64,000 nucleotides of DNA from Nioella sp965215655 (GTDB lineage Bacteria > Pseudomonadota > Alphaproteobacteria > Rhodobacterales > Rhodobacteraceae). Shown here piece by piece: positions 8,877-18,717 of the stretch. The DNA lies in NCBI RefSeq assembly GCF_965215655.1, contig NZ_OZ244111.1:1736001-1800000 (forward strand). Direction: 5' to 3'. A program made the translations under genes and the position numbers. The notes under the pieces are model-generated. The model saw only the letters and a list, made by a program, of their open reading frames with translations. It was not told the DNA's origin and searched no databases. Each line of letters begins with the position of its first letter. The first letter of the stretch is position 1.

Positions 8877-9755
8877 ATGACCGAGATGCAAAAGGGTATC
8901 CTGGCCCTGATCCTGGCCTGCGCCATCTGGGGGCTGGCGCCGATCTTCTACAGAGAGCTTTCTCATGTCGCTCCGTCCGAGGTGTTGGTCCATCGTACCA
9001 TCTGGTCCTTCGTCAGCTTTGGCCTGGTCCTGGCCCTCCAAGGTCGATTCGGCGAAATCTGGACCGGGCTTGGCGACAAGCGACAGTTGGGCATTTCCTG
9101 TTTTTCATCACTGACCATCTCGCGCAACTGGTTCATCTTCATTTTCGCCATTGGCGCGGGCCGGGCGCTGGAGGCGTCCATCGGCTACTACATCTACCCG
9201 CTGGTCGCGGTGGTGATCGGGCTTGTGGTGCTGCGCGAGAGCCTGAGCCGCGCTCAGGGGGTGGCGGTCGGGCTTGCCACGCTGGCGGTGCTGGTCCTGA
9301 CGGTCGGTCTGGGCGTCGCGCCGTGGATCAGCCTCGTTCTGGCGGTCAGTTTTGCCACCTACGGGCTGCTCAAACGCTGGATCGACGCAGGCCCGGTGGT
9401 GTCCGTCACCCTCGAAACCCTGCTGCTGACGCCCTTTGCCCTGGCGTTTCTGGCAATCTGGGGACAGGGCGCGTTTTTCTGGGGCTGGTGGGAGGCGCTG
9501 CTGCTGGTCCTCTGCGGCCCCGTCACGGCGGTGCCGCTTATTCTGTTTTCCTATGCGGCCAAGCGCGTGCCGATGTCGTCCATGGGGCTCATCCAGTACC
9601 TGAACCCGACGCTGCAATTCCTCGTGGCCTGGCTGGTCCTGCTGGAGCCGGTCTCCCACTGGCACGCCATTGCCCTGCCGATGATCTGGCTGGCGCTGGC
9701 GCTTTACAGCTGGTCGGTGCTCAGCCCTTCTGCGCGCGGTAGAGCCCGGACATGA
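8877..9755 (+). CDS. rarD: EamA-family transporter RarD
   Basis: The protein has about 292 residues and is very hydrophobic, with about ten predicted membrane spans. The N-terminus QKGILALILACAIWGLAPIFYRELSH, with RTIWSF after it, is diagnostic of RarD within the DMT superfamily. The substrate is not established. ATG 8877 was chosen over GTG 8871 because GGGGA lies 10 bp upstream of the ATG. The 3' end overlaps the convergent LOG-family gene by 35 bp. Confidence 0.9.
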   Translation: MTEMQKGILALILACAIWGLAPIFYRELSHVAPSEVLVHRTIWSFVSFGLVLALQGRFGEIWTGLGDKRQLGISCFSSLTISRNWFIFIFAIGAGRALEASIGYYIYPLVAVVIGLVVLRESLSRAQGVAVGLATLAVLVLTVGLGVAPWISLVLAVSFATYGLLKRWIDAGPVVSVTLETLLLTPFALAFLAIWGQGAFFWGWWEALLLVLCGPVTAVPLILFSYAAKRVPMSSMGLIQYLNPTLQFLVAWLVLLEPVSHWHAIALPMIWLALALYSWSVLSPSARGRART

Positions 9756-10272
9756 GCGCGGGCACATCATCCACGATCTGAAAGAAGTCCAGCAGGCTGG
9801 AATCGGCAAAGCCCTGACCGACGATATGGGTCAGAAGGTCGCTTAGCTTTTCCCAGTATCCTGCGGAGTTCAGAAGGAAAATCGGCTTTGAATGCAGGCC
9901 GAGCTGGCGCCATGTCAGCACTTCGAAGAACTCGTCCAGCGATCCGGCACCGCCCGGCAGCACCACGATGGCATCGGCATTCATCACCATGACTTTCTTG
10001 CGCTCATGCATGGTTTCGGTGACGATGAACGTATCCAGATCGCGCTTGCCGACCTCCATGTTCAGCAGGTGCTCTGGAATCACCCCGAACGTGCCGCCGC
10101 CTGCGGCCATGGCCGCCCGCGCGACGATGCCCATCAGCCCCACATCGCCCGCGCCATAGACGAGCCGCATGCCACCTTCTGCCAGCGCCGTGCCAAGCGC
10201 TTCGGCATCCTGTGCGTAGCGCGGGGACAAACCGGCACGAGAGCCACAGTAGACACAAACGGAATAGGACAT
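9721..10272 (-). CDS. LOG-family protein (TIGR00730; cytokinin-type nucleoside 5'-monophosphate phosphoribohydrolase)
   Basis: This 183-residue protein has a Rossmann-like fold with CVYCGSRAG at the N-terminus, MHERKKVM, and the LOG signature PGGAGSLDEFFEVLTWRQLG (canonical PGGxGTxxE, here with S for T). Family members cleave N6-modified AMP to free cytokinin-like base and ribose phosphate; in bacteria many act as general AMP/nucleotide nucleosidases. ATG 10272 starts the conserved domain directly; an upstream extension has no support. It is divergent from the LysM gene. Confidence 0.9.
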   Translation of the reverse strand: MSYSVCVYCGSRAGLSPRYAQDAEALGTALAEGGMRLVYGAGDVGLMGIVARAAMAAGGGTFGVIPEHLLNMEVGKRDLDTFIVTETMHERKKVMVMNADAIVVLPGGAGSLDEFFEVLTWRQLGLHSKPIFLLNSAGYWEKLSDLLTHIVGQGFADSSLLDFFQIVDDVPALMSGLYRAQKG

Positions 10273-10379
10273 GGGTGAACCTGACTTGATGGTGTTTTGA
10301 CCCGTGATAGACCTGTTGCTAAGGTCATACAACTGCGCCGGCATGTGGGGACGTGCCGGGGCCTGAGGGGAGAGCAGAT

Positions 10380-12665
10380 ATGGCAGCTTCGGCAGGGTCC
10401 GGACTTGGGCTAGGCACGGTTGCGGCGGGGGTGGCTGTCGCCGCCGTGGTCGGTGTGGTCGGCTATCAGGTCATCTTTGCACCCGGGCCAGACCCGGTGC
10501 CGGAAGGCGTGCCGCAAGGGATCGCAAGCGATCCGGTGGCGGCGCCCGATCCCGATGTGAGCGACCCGGATGTGGAGGTCGCAGTCGAGACTCCCTCACC
10601 TGCGACCCCGGCAGAGCCTGACATCCTTCCCGACCTCATCGCCCCGCGCTTCGACCTGGTTCGCGTGGATGCCGCCGGGGGCGCGCTGATTGCCGGTCAG
10701 GCCGAAAGCAATGCGGAACTGCGCCTGCTTCTCGACGGGCAGGAAATTCACCTTGCAAGCAGCGATGCGGGCGGGGATTTCGTGGCGATGTTCGATATTC
10801 CACCGTCCGAACTGCCTCGTATCCTGAGCCTTGAGATGCTGATGGAGGACGGATCGGTTCTGGTGTCGGAACAAAGCGTTATCATCTCGCCGACCCTGCG
10901 CCCCGTGGGTGCGGCCACCGGCACCGAGGTTGCCGCTGCCAACGCAACCGGACCGGATGTGCCAGACGACAGCGGCTTGACAGAGCTTGCCATGGCGTCA
11001 GAGCCCGACACGCCCCCGGCCAGTGGCACCACGCCTCTTGCCCCTGCCACGCCCGATCTTCCCGAACAGACCGGCATTGCGGCTGGCGGCGAAGACAGCA
11101 CCGCACCGGTCAGCGAAAACGGCACCGAGGTCGCGGACTCCGTTGCGGACGAGACGCCAGGTGGCGGACCCGAGCAACCATCGGCGCTTGCGGAGGACTC
11201 AGATGGCGCAGGCGAGCCCGATCTGGAAATCGCGTCGCTGGACATCGAGGAAAGCTCTGGCGGTGGCCTGAGCCGCGGCTTGCAGCCGGGAAATGCGGCG
11301 GCGGTCTCGGAGACTGACGCTGGCGCCGATGCCCCCTCCAGCGGGGCCGGTCCGGAAGGGCCGACACAGGCGGCTGCGGGCGATGCCCCGCAGGTGACCG
11401 TTGAAACCGCCAATGTGCCTCAACCGGATACGGGCGACGGGGCGGGACCGGTTGAGGTGGCGACGGACGCGCCTCCGGCGGATCGTGACAGCCCCGAGAT
11501 TGCAAGCGCATCGGGTGCAGCGGACCCGGCAGCCCCGGCCGAGGGGACAGAAACCCCGGCTGTCGAGGACAGCAGCCCGGAGATCGCAACCGCCAGCCTT
11601 GAGGAAAATGCCGTCACCGTCCCGGAAGACAGTGCCCCCTCTGAGGCATCCGAGGGCACGACGGGGCTGGCTGCGCCAGAGGGCGTGAGCGTTGCGGCTT
11701 CGGACACGGCTGAAGGGGACACGGACCCGGCCGCAGCGCAAGGCGCGGGCGGCTCATCTGCGGATGTGGATATGGCGGATTCGGGTGACGCTTCCGCTCC
11801 TGCGGGAGGGAACCCGGATCTGGCCGCAGCGCAGGAGACAGGCGACTCGCCCATTGTGGACATGAACGTTGCGGACTCCTCAGCCCCATCACCCGGCGCA
11901 GCGGATGGGACCACGGAACTGGCAGCCGCGCAGGAGGCGGCAGATGCTCCTGCTGTGCAAGAAAGCGCGGCGGTTTCCTCTGCTGAGGCAGAGACGCAAC
12001 CCGCCTCGCAACCCGATGTCGTTGTGACCGAGGACGATTCCGGCGCGTCCCCCTCCGGCTCGCCGCAAGTGGCGGCGACGGACAGCCCGGCAGAAGCCCC
12101 GCAGGACAGCCCGGTGATGGAGCCTCAGACACCGACCGTTCTGCTGGCCGACAGTCAGGGCATCCGCGTCATCCAGTCGGGCGACGAGGCCCCGCAGGTG
12201 CAATCACAGGTGACGCTGGACACCATTGCCTATGATACGGTTGGCGACGTGGTTCTGGCGGGGCGTGGCCCGGCGGAATCGGATGTGCGTTTCTACCTCA
12301 ACAACCAGCCCATCCATCTGGCCCCGATCAACCTTCAGGGGGGCTGGCGCACGGCGTTGCCGCAGGTCGATCCCGGCACCTACACGCTGCGTCTGGACGA
12401 GGTCAGCGCCGATGGCGCGGTGCAAAGCCGGATCGAAACGCCCTTCCTGCGTGAAGAACCGGAGGCCGTTGCGGCGATCACCTCGGCCTCGGGCGAGAAC
12501 GTGATCACCGTGCAATGGGGGCACACGCTGTGGGGCATTGCGCAGCAGCATTTTGGCGAGGGCGTGGCCTATGTGCAGATCTACGAGGCCAACCGAGATC
12601 AGATCCGCAACCCGGACCTGATCTATCCGGGCCAGATCTTCACCCTGCCGGAGCGGACCGACTGA
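10380..12665 (+). CDS. Large LysM-domain envelope protein with acidic low-complexity linker
   Basis: This 761-residue protein has four parts: a single membrane anchor near residues 9-35 (GLGTVAAGVAVAAVVGVVGYQVIF); an Ig-like module at about 85-175 (IAGQAESNAELRLLLDGQEI); roughly 420 residues of Ala/Pro/Asp/Glu/Ser/Thr-rich linker with imperfect repeats (variants of TTxLAAAQE and EIATAS); and a second Ig-like module, then a C-terminal LysM (VITVQWGHTLWGIAQQHFG ... NPDLIYPGQIFTLPE). The likely role is binding peptidoglycan from the inner membrane. ATG 10380 follows GAGGGGAGAG. The linker has no cysteines and is strongly acidic. Confidence 0.88.
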   Translation: MAASAGSGLGLGTVAAGVAVAAVVGVVGYQVIFAPGPDPVPEGVPQGIASDPVAAPDPDVSDPDVEVAVETPSPATPAEPDILPDLIAPRFDLVRVDAAGGALIAGQAESNAELRLLLDGQEIHLASSDAGGDFVAMFDIPPSELPRILSLEMLMEDGSVLVSEQSVIISPTLRPVGAATGTEVAAANATGPDVPDDSGLTELAMASEPDTPPASGTTPLAPATPDLPEQTGIAAGGEDSTAPVSENGTEVADSVADETPGGGPEQPSALAEDSDGAGEPDLEIASLDIEESSGGGLSRGLQPGNAAAVSETDAGADAPSSGAGPEGPTQAAAGDAPQVTVETANVPQPDTGDGAGPVEVATDAPPADRDSPEIASASGAADPAAPAEGTETPAVEDSSPEIATASLEENAVTVPEDSAPSEASEGTTGLAAPEGVSVAASDTAEGDTDPAAAQGAGGSSADVDMADSGDASAPAGGNPDLAAAQETGDSPIVDMNVADSSAPSPGAADGTTELAAAQEAADAPAVQESAAVSSAEAETQPASQPDVVVTEDDSGASPSGSPQVAATDSPAEAPQDSPVMEPQTPTVLLADSQGIRVIQSGDEAPQVQSQVTLDTIAYDTVGDVVLAGRGPAESDVRFYLNNQPIHLAPINLQGGWRTALPQVDPGTYTLRLDEVSADGAVQSRIETPFLREEPEAVAAITSASGENVITVQWGHTLWGIAQQHFGEGVAYVQIYEANRDQIRNPDLIYPGQIFTLPERTD

Positions 12666-12780
12666 GCCATGCTTCGGCACATCCGCACATATGGGTCGCG
12701 CCCAGGTGATCTGGTCATTCCGGCGGGGCGGGCTTAGGTTGCGCGCAATGCTCCGCCATCCGTGACAGAAAGCCCGCTTC

Positions 12781-14706
12781 ATGCCGCCCACCACCATGAC
12801 CGATCATCCCAAGGGTTACGAGGCCCGCCGCAGCGGCTGGCGCACCATCCGCAAGGTCGCGCCCTATCTCTGGCCCGACGCCCATCCATGGGTGAAACAC
12901 CGGGTGCTGGCGGCTCTGGCGATGCTGGTTCTGGGGCGGTTGATCGCAGTCTATACGCCGTTTTTCTATGCCGATGCGGTGGATGTGCTGTCAGGAGAGC
13001 TGTCTCCCTCTGGCATGCTGATGATGGGGGCCGTCGGGCTGACCGTGGCCTATGGCGTGGCGCGGGCCATGGCCGTGGGGTTCCAGCAACTGCGCGACGT
13101 TGTCTTCGCCAAGGTGGGCCAGCGGGCGCTTAGGCAACTGGCACTGGAAACCTTCGAGCATATCCACGCGCTGTCGCTGCGCTATCACATCACCCGCAAG
13201 ACCGGCGGCCTCAGCCGGATCATCGAGCGCGGTGTGAAAGGCGTTGAATTCCTGCTGCGTTTCCTGCTGTTTTCCATCGGGCCGCTGGTGATTGAGCTTT
13301 TGTTGATCGGCATCGTTCTGGCCGTGCTGTTCGACATCTGGTATTTCGTCGTCGTCCTCGTGACGCTCGCCATTTACATCTGGTTCACCTTCGCGGTGAC
13401 CGAGTGGCGCGTGAAGATCCGCAAGGAAATGAACGACCAGGACACCGACGCCAATCAGAAGGCGATCGACAGCCTGCTCAATTTCGAAACGGTCAAGTAT
13501 TTCGGGGCCGAGAAGCGTGAGGCAGAGCGCTATGACAGCGCCATGGCGGGATACGAACGCGCGGCGCTGAAAACGGCCTATTCGCTTGGCTTCCTGAATT
13601 TCGGTCAATCGGTGATCATCACCATCGGGTTGGTGATCGTCATGGTCATGGCCGCGGTTGGCGTGAATAACGGCACGCTGACGGTGGGCGATTTCGTCAT
13701 GGTCAACGCCTATATGATCCAGATCACCATGCCGCTCAATTTCCTTGGCACGGTCTATCGGGAAATCCGCCAGGCACTCGTTGACATGGGCGAGATGTTC
13801 GACCTGCTGGAACAGCCCGCCGATGTGGTGGATGCATCGGATGCGCGAGAGTTGACCTGCGACAAGGGCGAGCTGATTTTCGAAGATGTGCGTTTCGGCT
13901 ATGAGGATGCGCGCCCGATCCTGAAGGGCCTGTCTTTTGCCGTGCCACCGGGGCACACGGTGGCGCTTGTGGGGCCGTCCGGGTCGGGCAAGTCCACCAT
14001 CGGGCGGCTTCTGTTCCGCTTCTACGACGTGGGCAGCGGTGCGATCCGCATTGACGGGCAGGATCTGCGGTCGGTCACGCAAGCCAGCCTGCACGCCCGC
14101 ATCGGCGTGGTGCCGCAGGATACGGTGCTGTTCAACGATACGATCCGCTATAACATCGCCTATGGCCGCCCCGATGCGAGCTTCGCCGAGATCAAGGCGG
14201 CAGCGCGGGCGGCGAAGATCCACGATTTCATCGAGAGCCTGCCGGAAGGGTACGAGACACCCGTGGGCGAACGCGGGCTGAAGCTGTCTGGCGGGGAAAA
14301 GCAGCGGGTGGGGATTGCGCGCACGCTGCTGAAGGATCCGCCGATCCTGCTGCTGGATGAAGCGACCTCCGCGCTTGACACCGAAACCGAGCGCGAGATC
14401 CAGGAAGAGCTGAAGATGATGGGGCAGGGGCGCACGGTGATCACCATCGCGCACCGGCTGTCCACGGTGGTCGAAAGCAACCAGATCATCGTTCTGGAAA
14501 AAGGCGAGATTGCCGAGCGCGGGACGCATGAGGAGCTGCTGGCGCTGAACGGGCGCTATGCCTCGATGTGGGCGCGGCAGGCGGCCGAGCGCGAAGACGA
14601 TCAGGGTTCGAGCCTGCGGATCGTAAGTGAAAGTGGTGGAGATGGCACTGCCGCGACCGGGAACCTGCCCGCAGATGGGAAATGGCGGTGGACGCCGGAG
14701 TCCTGA
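12781..14706 (+). CDS. Atm1-type ABC exporter, fused permease and ATPase
   Basis: This 641-residue half-transporter has six membrane spans to about residue 330 and then an ATPase with Walker A GPSGSGKST, signature LSGGEKQRVGIARTLL and Walker B ILLLDEATSALD. The N-terminal TIRKVAPYLWP and the TM-domain motif NFETVKYFGAEKREAERY are typical of bacterial Atm1/HMT1-like transporters, which export glutathione conjugates and glutathione-metal complexes. It probably works as a homodimer in the inner membrane. No clear ribosome binding site precedes ATG 12781; ATG 12796 is the alternative. Confidence 0.92.
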   Translation: MPPTTMTDHPKGYEARRSGWRTIRKVAPYLWPDAHPWVKHRVLAALAMLVLGRLIAVYTPFFYADAVDVLSGELSPSGMLMMGAVGLTVAYGVARAMAVGFQQLRDVVFAKVGQRALRQLALETFEHIHALSLRYHITRKTGGLSRIIERGVKGVEFLLRFLLFSIGPLVIELLLIGIVLAVLFDIWYFVVVLVTLAIYIWFTFAVTEWRVKIRKEMNDQDTDANQKAIDSLLNFETVKYFGAEKREAERYDSAMAGYERAALKTAYSLGFLNFGQSVIITIGLVIVMVMAAVGVNNGTLTVGDFVMVNAYMIQITMPLNFLGTVYREIRQALVDMGEMFDLLEQPADVVDASDARELTCDKGELIFEDVRFGYEDARPILKGLSFAVPPGHTVALVGPSGSGKSTIGRLLFRFYDVGSGAIRIDGQDLRSVTQASLHARIGVVPQDTVLFNDTIRYNIAYGRPDASFAEIKAAARAAKIHDFIESLPEGYETPVGERGLKLSGGEKQRVGIARTLLKDPPILLLDEATSALDTETEREIQEELKMMGQGRTVITIAHRLSTVVESNQIIVLEKGEIAERGTHEELLALNGRYASMWARQAAEREDDQGSSLRIVSESGGDGTAATGNLPADGKWRWTPES

Positions 14707-14723
14707 GGTTGCACTCGGCCTGA

Positions 14724-14752
14724 CCGGTGTTTCGCCGCCTACGGCGTCGACC
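14724..14752 (-). repeat. Intergenic module, part B (copy 1)
   Basis: On the minus strand this reads GGTCGACGCC-gt-AGGCGGCGAAA followed by CACCGG. The same motif occurs at 24111-24134 and 39752-39779. It can form the short hairpin CGCCG-N4-CGGCG and lies 17 bp after the stop of the ABC exporter gene. Confidence 0.75.
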
Positions 14753-14876
14753 GGAGAGCGCTGCGCCTCAAGCCCCTTCGGGGCCCTCGTTGCAGCGCGT
14801 TGCCACGGATATGCGGTGAGTAGGACGTGCCCCTCTGACGATCGCACGCGTGGCGGGCGCTGGATGCATTCGGCGG

Positions 14877-14895
14877 GAGTATTTGGACCAAGAAG
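14877..14895 (-). repeat. Intergenic module, part A (copy 1)
   Basis: GAGTATTTGGACCAAGAAG on the plus strand is identical to 32417-32435. On the minus strand it reads CTTCTTGGTCCAAATACTC, which resembles the CTTGGC(A/T)AAAATACCTC motif at 24025 and 39604. The remaining 246 bp of this convergent gap hold no open frame that I can support. Confidence 0.8.
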
Positions 14896-14952
14896 TAGGG
14901 GCAGGCGGTGCGATCCGTCTGCCCCTTGTGCTTGTGATTTGGGAAAATCGGG

Positions 14953-17900
14953 TTACTCCGCCGCGCGCAGCGGTGCGTCTGTGGAGGCGTCTTCTTCCTC
15001 CTGCGGCGGGTTTTCGGGCGCGGGGGCCTCTTCCGGGGCCTCGATGATGAACACGGGCTGTGGCGGTTCTTCCCACAGAATCTCCGGGTGCCGGGTGCGG
15101 CGGGCGGCGCGGGCCAGCGCCCAGTCCTGGGCCCGCTGGCTGACGCCTCGCGCACCGAGACGCCCAATGGCGCGGGCAACCCAGCTCAGGATGGTCCAGA
15201 ACCAGACTCTGAGTGCCAGCAGTGAAGGGGTCAGGACCAGCGTCAGCACCGTGGCCACACCCAGGCCGAAGACCACCGCCGTTGCCAGTTGTTTCCACCA
15301 GAGCGCCGTGGGGCTGTCGACCGAATAGCCGCCTGCCGCGAAATCGAGGCTGATGCCGTACATCATCGGCATGAGACCCGCCATCGTCGTGATGGTGGTG
15401 AGCAGCACGGGGCGGATGCGCGCCTCTGCGGTGCGGGTGATCGCCTCCAGCTGCGGCATGTAGCGGCTGTATTCCTGATAGGTGTCGATCAGAACAATGT
15501 TGTTGTTCACCACGATCCCCGCAAGCGCGACGATCCCCGTGCCGGTCATGATGATCGAGAAGGTCTGGTCCATGACCAGCATGCCAATCAGGACGCCGAC
15601 GGTGGACAGCACCACGGCTAGCAGCACCAGTACCGAGTTGTAGACCGAGTTGAACTGCGCCAGCAGGATGATGAACATGAGCCCAAGCGCCGCCCCGAAG
15701 GCCTGCCCGAGGAAGGCCTGGCTTTCCTGTTCCTCTTCCTGGTCGCCACCCCATTCCCAACTGACCGAGGCGGGCAGCGGGTTTTCTGTTTCCAGCCATT
15801 CAGTGATGGCCGCAATGCGTTCATTCGCGTTGACTGGCGTGAGGGTGAGCGCACCCGTGCGCAGGCCCTCCTGCACGGCAAAGCTGCCCTCTGCGGCGGT
15901 TGCATCCTCCAGCCAGCTTTCGCCGGTTTCGGTGTCCGTCAGCATCACGAGCCCGTCCAGCACATCGGCGCGGACGTTGAAAATGCGGCTCTGGTCGCGG
16001 CGGTCGATCTCGGCCAGTTGCGGCGCGGGGGTGCGAGTGACGAAATTGGCCAGCGGGACCAGCCCGTCTGCGGTGCGCACGCGCAACGTGTCGAGGGTGG
16101 ACAGAACGCGGGCCTCTTCCGGGAATCGGACGCGGATCTCGATTTCTTCGTCCGAGGTCGGCACCCGCATCGTGTCCAGCAGAATGCCGCGCGTGACAAG
16201 CTGTACCATGGCGCCAACTGTGGCCACATTCGCGCCGTAGCGGCCTGCGGCTTCGACATCGACGGTCAGTTCCCAATCGACGCCGGGCAGGGGCAGGGTA
16301 TCTTCTACCAGCGTCAGGGCCGGGGTGGCTTCAAACCGGTCGCGGACGAGACGGGTGGCTTCCTGAAGCTCTTCCCAGTTGTCGCCCGCAAGACGCAGGT
16401 TCACGGGTTTGCCCGAGGAGGGGCCACGGGACTGGCTGAAGATCTCGGTCCGGATGCCGGGGATCATGTCAAGATCGTCCTGCATGCCCGCGAGGATCGT
16501 GTCGCCATCATAGGCCGGGTCGATCACCGTGCGGGGGAACTGGATCAGACCGCCAAGCAAGGATACGGGCGCGTCCAGAACGGGCCGTTCATCCCAGGGC
16601 AGAAGGTCGAACTGGACCTGACCGATCGTGTCGCGGGGTTGTTCCGCTCCGCCGGTGTTGTTGTTCAGCCCGCCCTGACCGGAAAAGGCAAAGACATCGC
16701 GCACGCCTTCGGTGGCCAGAACCCTCGCCTCGACCTGACGCACCAGCATGTCCATTTCATCGACCGACAGGTTGCCGCGGGCCCGGACATAGACGATGCC
16801 GTTCTCGGGCTCTGATTCGACGAAGAACTCGACACCGTTGTTATTGGCCTGGAAGTAGACGAAGACGCTGACCACGAAGAAGATGACCGCACCGATCGTG
16901 ACCAGCGGCATCACCGGGTTGCCGACGATGGCGTGGATGAACCAGCCGAACGGGCTGCGCCGATAGCCCGCGCGGATTCGCTTCTGTTTGCGATGAATGG
17001 CGACAGAGCCGATCATGACAGACATGAGCGAGGCCGCCGCCACGAACATGACCATGCCCGGCAGCATCTGGCGGAAGGCGCTGGCCTCGGGGGCGACGGG
17101 GATCAGCCCGCCGGGGCTGATGGTTTCCAGCGCAGCAAGGAACATCAGGTAGCCAGCGCCCGCAGTCAGCAACGCCCGAACCGGCCACCAAGGGATCAGC
17201 GCCTTGACGACGGCGGTGCCGTTGTCGATCAGCCGCGAATAGCGGGCGGCGACGCCACCCAGAACCGGCAGGTAGATCAGCGCCACGATCAGCGAGGCAG
17301 ACAGCACGAAGATCAGCGTCACGGGCAGCATGCCCATGAATTCGCCGGGCACGCCGGGCCAGAACAGCATCGGCAGGAAGGCGCAAAGCGTCGTGGCGGT
17401 CGAACTGACGATCGGCCAGAACATCCGCTTGGCGGCATCCGTATAGGCCTGCATGGGACGGGCGCCCTCTGCCAGACGTTTGTCGGCATATTCGACGACC
17501 ACGATGGCCCCGTCCACCAGCATGCCCACGGCGAGGATCAGGCCGAACATGACAATGTTGGAGATCGTTACCCCCATGATGCCGAGGAAGATGAAGCACA
17601 GCAGGAAGGATGTCGGGATCGCAAAACCGACCAGAAGGGCGGAGCGGGTGCCAAGCGCCGCCAACACCACGATCATCACCAGCGCGATGGCGGTCAGGAC
17701 CGAGCCTTCCAACTGGCTGACCATGCCCTGAACAGTCACGGATTGGTCCAGAGTCGCGGTCACGCTCACTGACTGGCGCAGTTCCTCTGGCCATTCGGCC
17801 TGTGCGGCCTCGATCTCGGCCCTGACCAGCGCGGCGGTGTCCATGATGTTGAAACCGAGCCGTTTCACGACCTGCAATGCGATGGCGTTTTCACCGTTGA

Positions 17901-18717
17901 ACCGGGCGGTGCCTTCGCGGTCTTCATAGGTCAGGCGGATCTCGGCCAGATCGCCAAGGGTCACCACCCGGTCCCCATTCACCTTGATCGGCAGGTTGTA
18001 GATGTCTTCGGTCGTTTCGAAGCTGGAGGGGATCGAAACGGAAATCGCCCCGCTGGCCGTCGAAACCTCGCCCGCCGCAATCAGCTGGTTGTTGTTCACC
18101 ACGGCGTCGATCAACTCTCGCGCGGTGACGTTGTAGGCCTCCAGCGCCAGCGGGTCGATGACGACCTCGACCATTTCATCCCGACCCCCGGCAAGTCCGG
18201 CCTCAAGGATGGGGGGTAGGGCCTCCAGCCGATCCTGAAGCTCCTGTGCCAGTCGCAACAAGGTGCGTTCCGGGGCCTCGCCAGACAGGGCCACGATGAT
18301 GATCGGGAATTCGGAGAAGTTGATTTCGTTAATCGAATAGCTTTCGGCGCCGTCCGGGAACTGCGCCTCGGCAGCATCCATCGCCTCGCGGACTTCGGCA
18401 ATGGTGGCGTCCTTGTCCCAGCCAAACTCGAATTCCAGGAAGATACCCGCATAGCCCTCTGCCGCGGTGGCCGAGATGGTCTGCAACCCGTCGAGATTCT
18501 GAAACTCCGCTTCCATCGGGCGGACCAGCAGGCGTTCGCTGTCTTCCGCCGAGATGCCGGGGAAGGGGACCGAGACGAACAGGCCGGGAATGTCGATATC
18601 GGGCTCGCCCTCTTTCGGCAGGCCGATATAGGCTGCGGTGCCCACGACCACGGAGAGCACCACGAAAGCCACGACCATCCGGGCGCGTGAGGCGGCCCAG
18701 TCCACCATTCCCATCAT
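14953..18717 (-). CDS. RND-family efflux transporter, inner-membrane pump subunit
   Basis: This 1254-residue AcrB/MdtB-class protein has one N-terminal membrane span, two large periplasmic loops and two membrane bundles (about residues 335-545 and 895-1100), plus an acidic Pro/Glu-rich C-terminal tail. The proton-relay region in TM4 reads GMLVDGAIVVVEYAD, so only the first of the usual paired aspartates is present. Such pumps expel hydrophobic compounds using the proton gradient. The start overlaps the stop of the adaptor gene by 4 bp (ATGA). No outer-membrane channel gene is nearby. Confidence 0.93.
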   Translation of the reverse strand: MMGMVDWAASRARMVVAFVVLSVVVGTAAYIGLPKEGEPDIDIPGLFVSVPFPGISAEDSERLLVRPMEAEFQNLDGLQTISATAAEGYAGIFLEFEFGWDKDATIAEVREAMDAAEAQFPDGAESYSINEINFSEFPIIIVALSGEAPERTLLRLAQELQDRLEALPPILEAGLAGGRDEMVEVVIDPLALEAYNVTARELIDAVVNNNQLIAAGEVSTASGAISVSIPSSFETTEDIYNLPIKVNGDRVVTLGDLAEIRLTYEDREGTARFNGENAIALQVVKRLGFNIMDTAALVRAEIEAAQAEWPEELRQSVSVTATLDQSVTVQGMVSQLEGSVLTAIALVMIVVLAALGTRSALLVGFAIPTSFLLCFIFLGIMGVTISNIVMFGLILAVGMLVDGAIVVVEYADKRLAEGARPMQAYTDAAKRMFWPIVSSTATTLCAFLPMLFWPGVPGEFMGMLPVTLIFVLSASLIVALIYLPVLGGVAARYSRLIDNGTAVVKALIPWWPVRALLTAGAGYLMFLAALETISPGGLIPVAPEASAFRQMLPGMVMFVAAASLMSVMIGSVAIHRKQKRIRAGYRRSPFGWFIHAIVGNPVMPLVTIGAVIFFVVSVFVYFQANNNGVEFFVESEPENGIVYVRARGNLSVDEMDMLVRQVEARVLATEGVRDVFAFSGQGGLNNNTGGAEQPRDTIGQVQFDLLPWDERPVLDAPVSLLGGLIQFPRTVIDPAYDGDTILAGMQDDLDMIPGIRTEIFSQSRGPSSGKPVNLRLAGDNWEELQEATRLVRDRFEATPALTLVEDTLPLPGVDWELTVDVEAAGRYGANVATVGAMVQLVTRGILLDTMRVPTSDEEIEIRVRFPEEARVLSTLDTLRVRTADGLVPLANFVTRTPAPQLAEIDRRDQSRIFNVRADVLDGLVMLTDTETGESWLEDATAAEGSFAVQEGLRTGALTLTPVNANERIAAITEWLETENPLPASVSWEWGGDQEEEQESQAFLGQAFGAALGLMFIILLAQFNSVYNSVLVLLAVVLSTVGVLIGMLVMDQTFSIIMTGTGIVALAGIVVNNNIVLIDTYQEYSRYMPQLEAITRTAEARIRPVLLTTITTMAGLMPMMYGISLDFAAGGYSVDSPTALWWKQLATAVVFGLGVATVLTLVLTPSLLALRVWFWTILSWVARAIGRLGARGVSQRAQDWALARAARRTRHPEILWEEPPQPVFIIEAPEEAPAPENPPQEEEDASTDAPLRAAE

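Noticed and set aside
12991..14847. Long minus-strand open frame opposite the ABC exporter
   Set aside because: Its composition is His/Arg/Asp-rich, as expected of antisense frames, and it covers the Walker motifs of the real gene.
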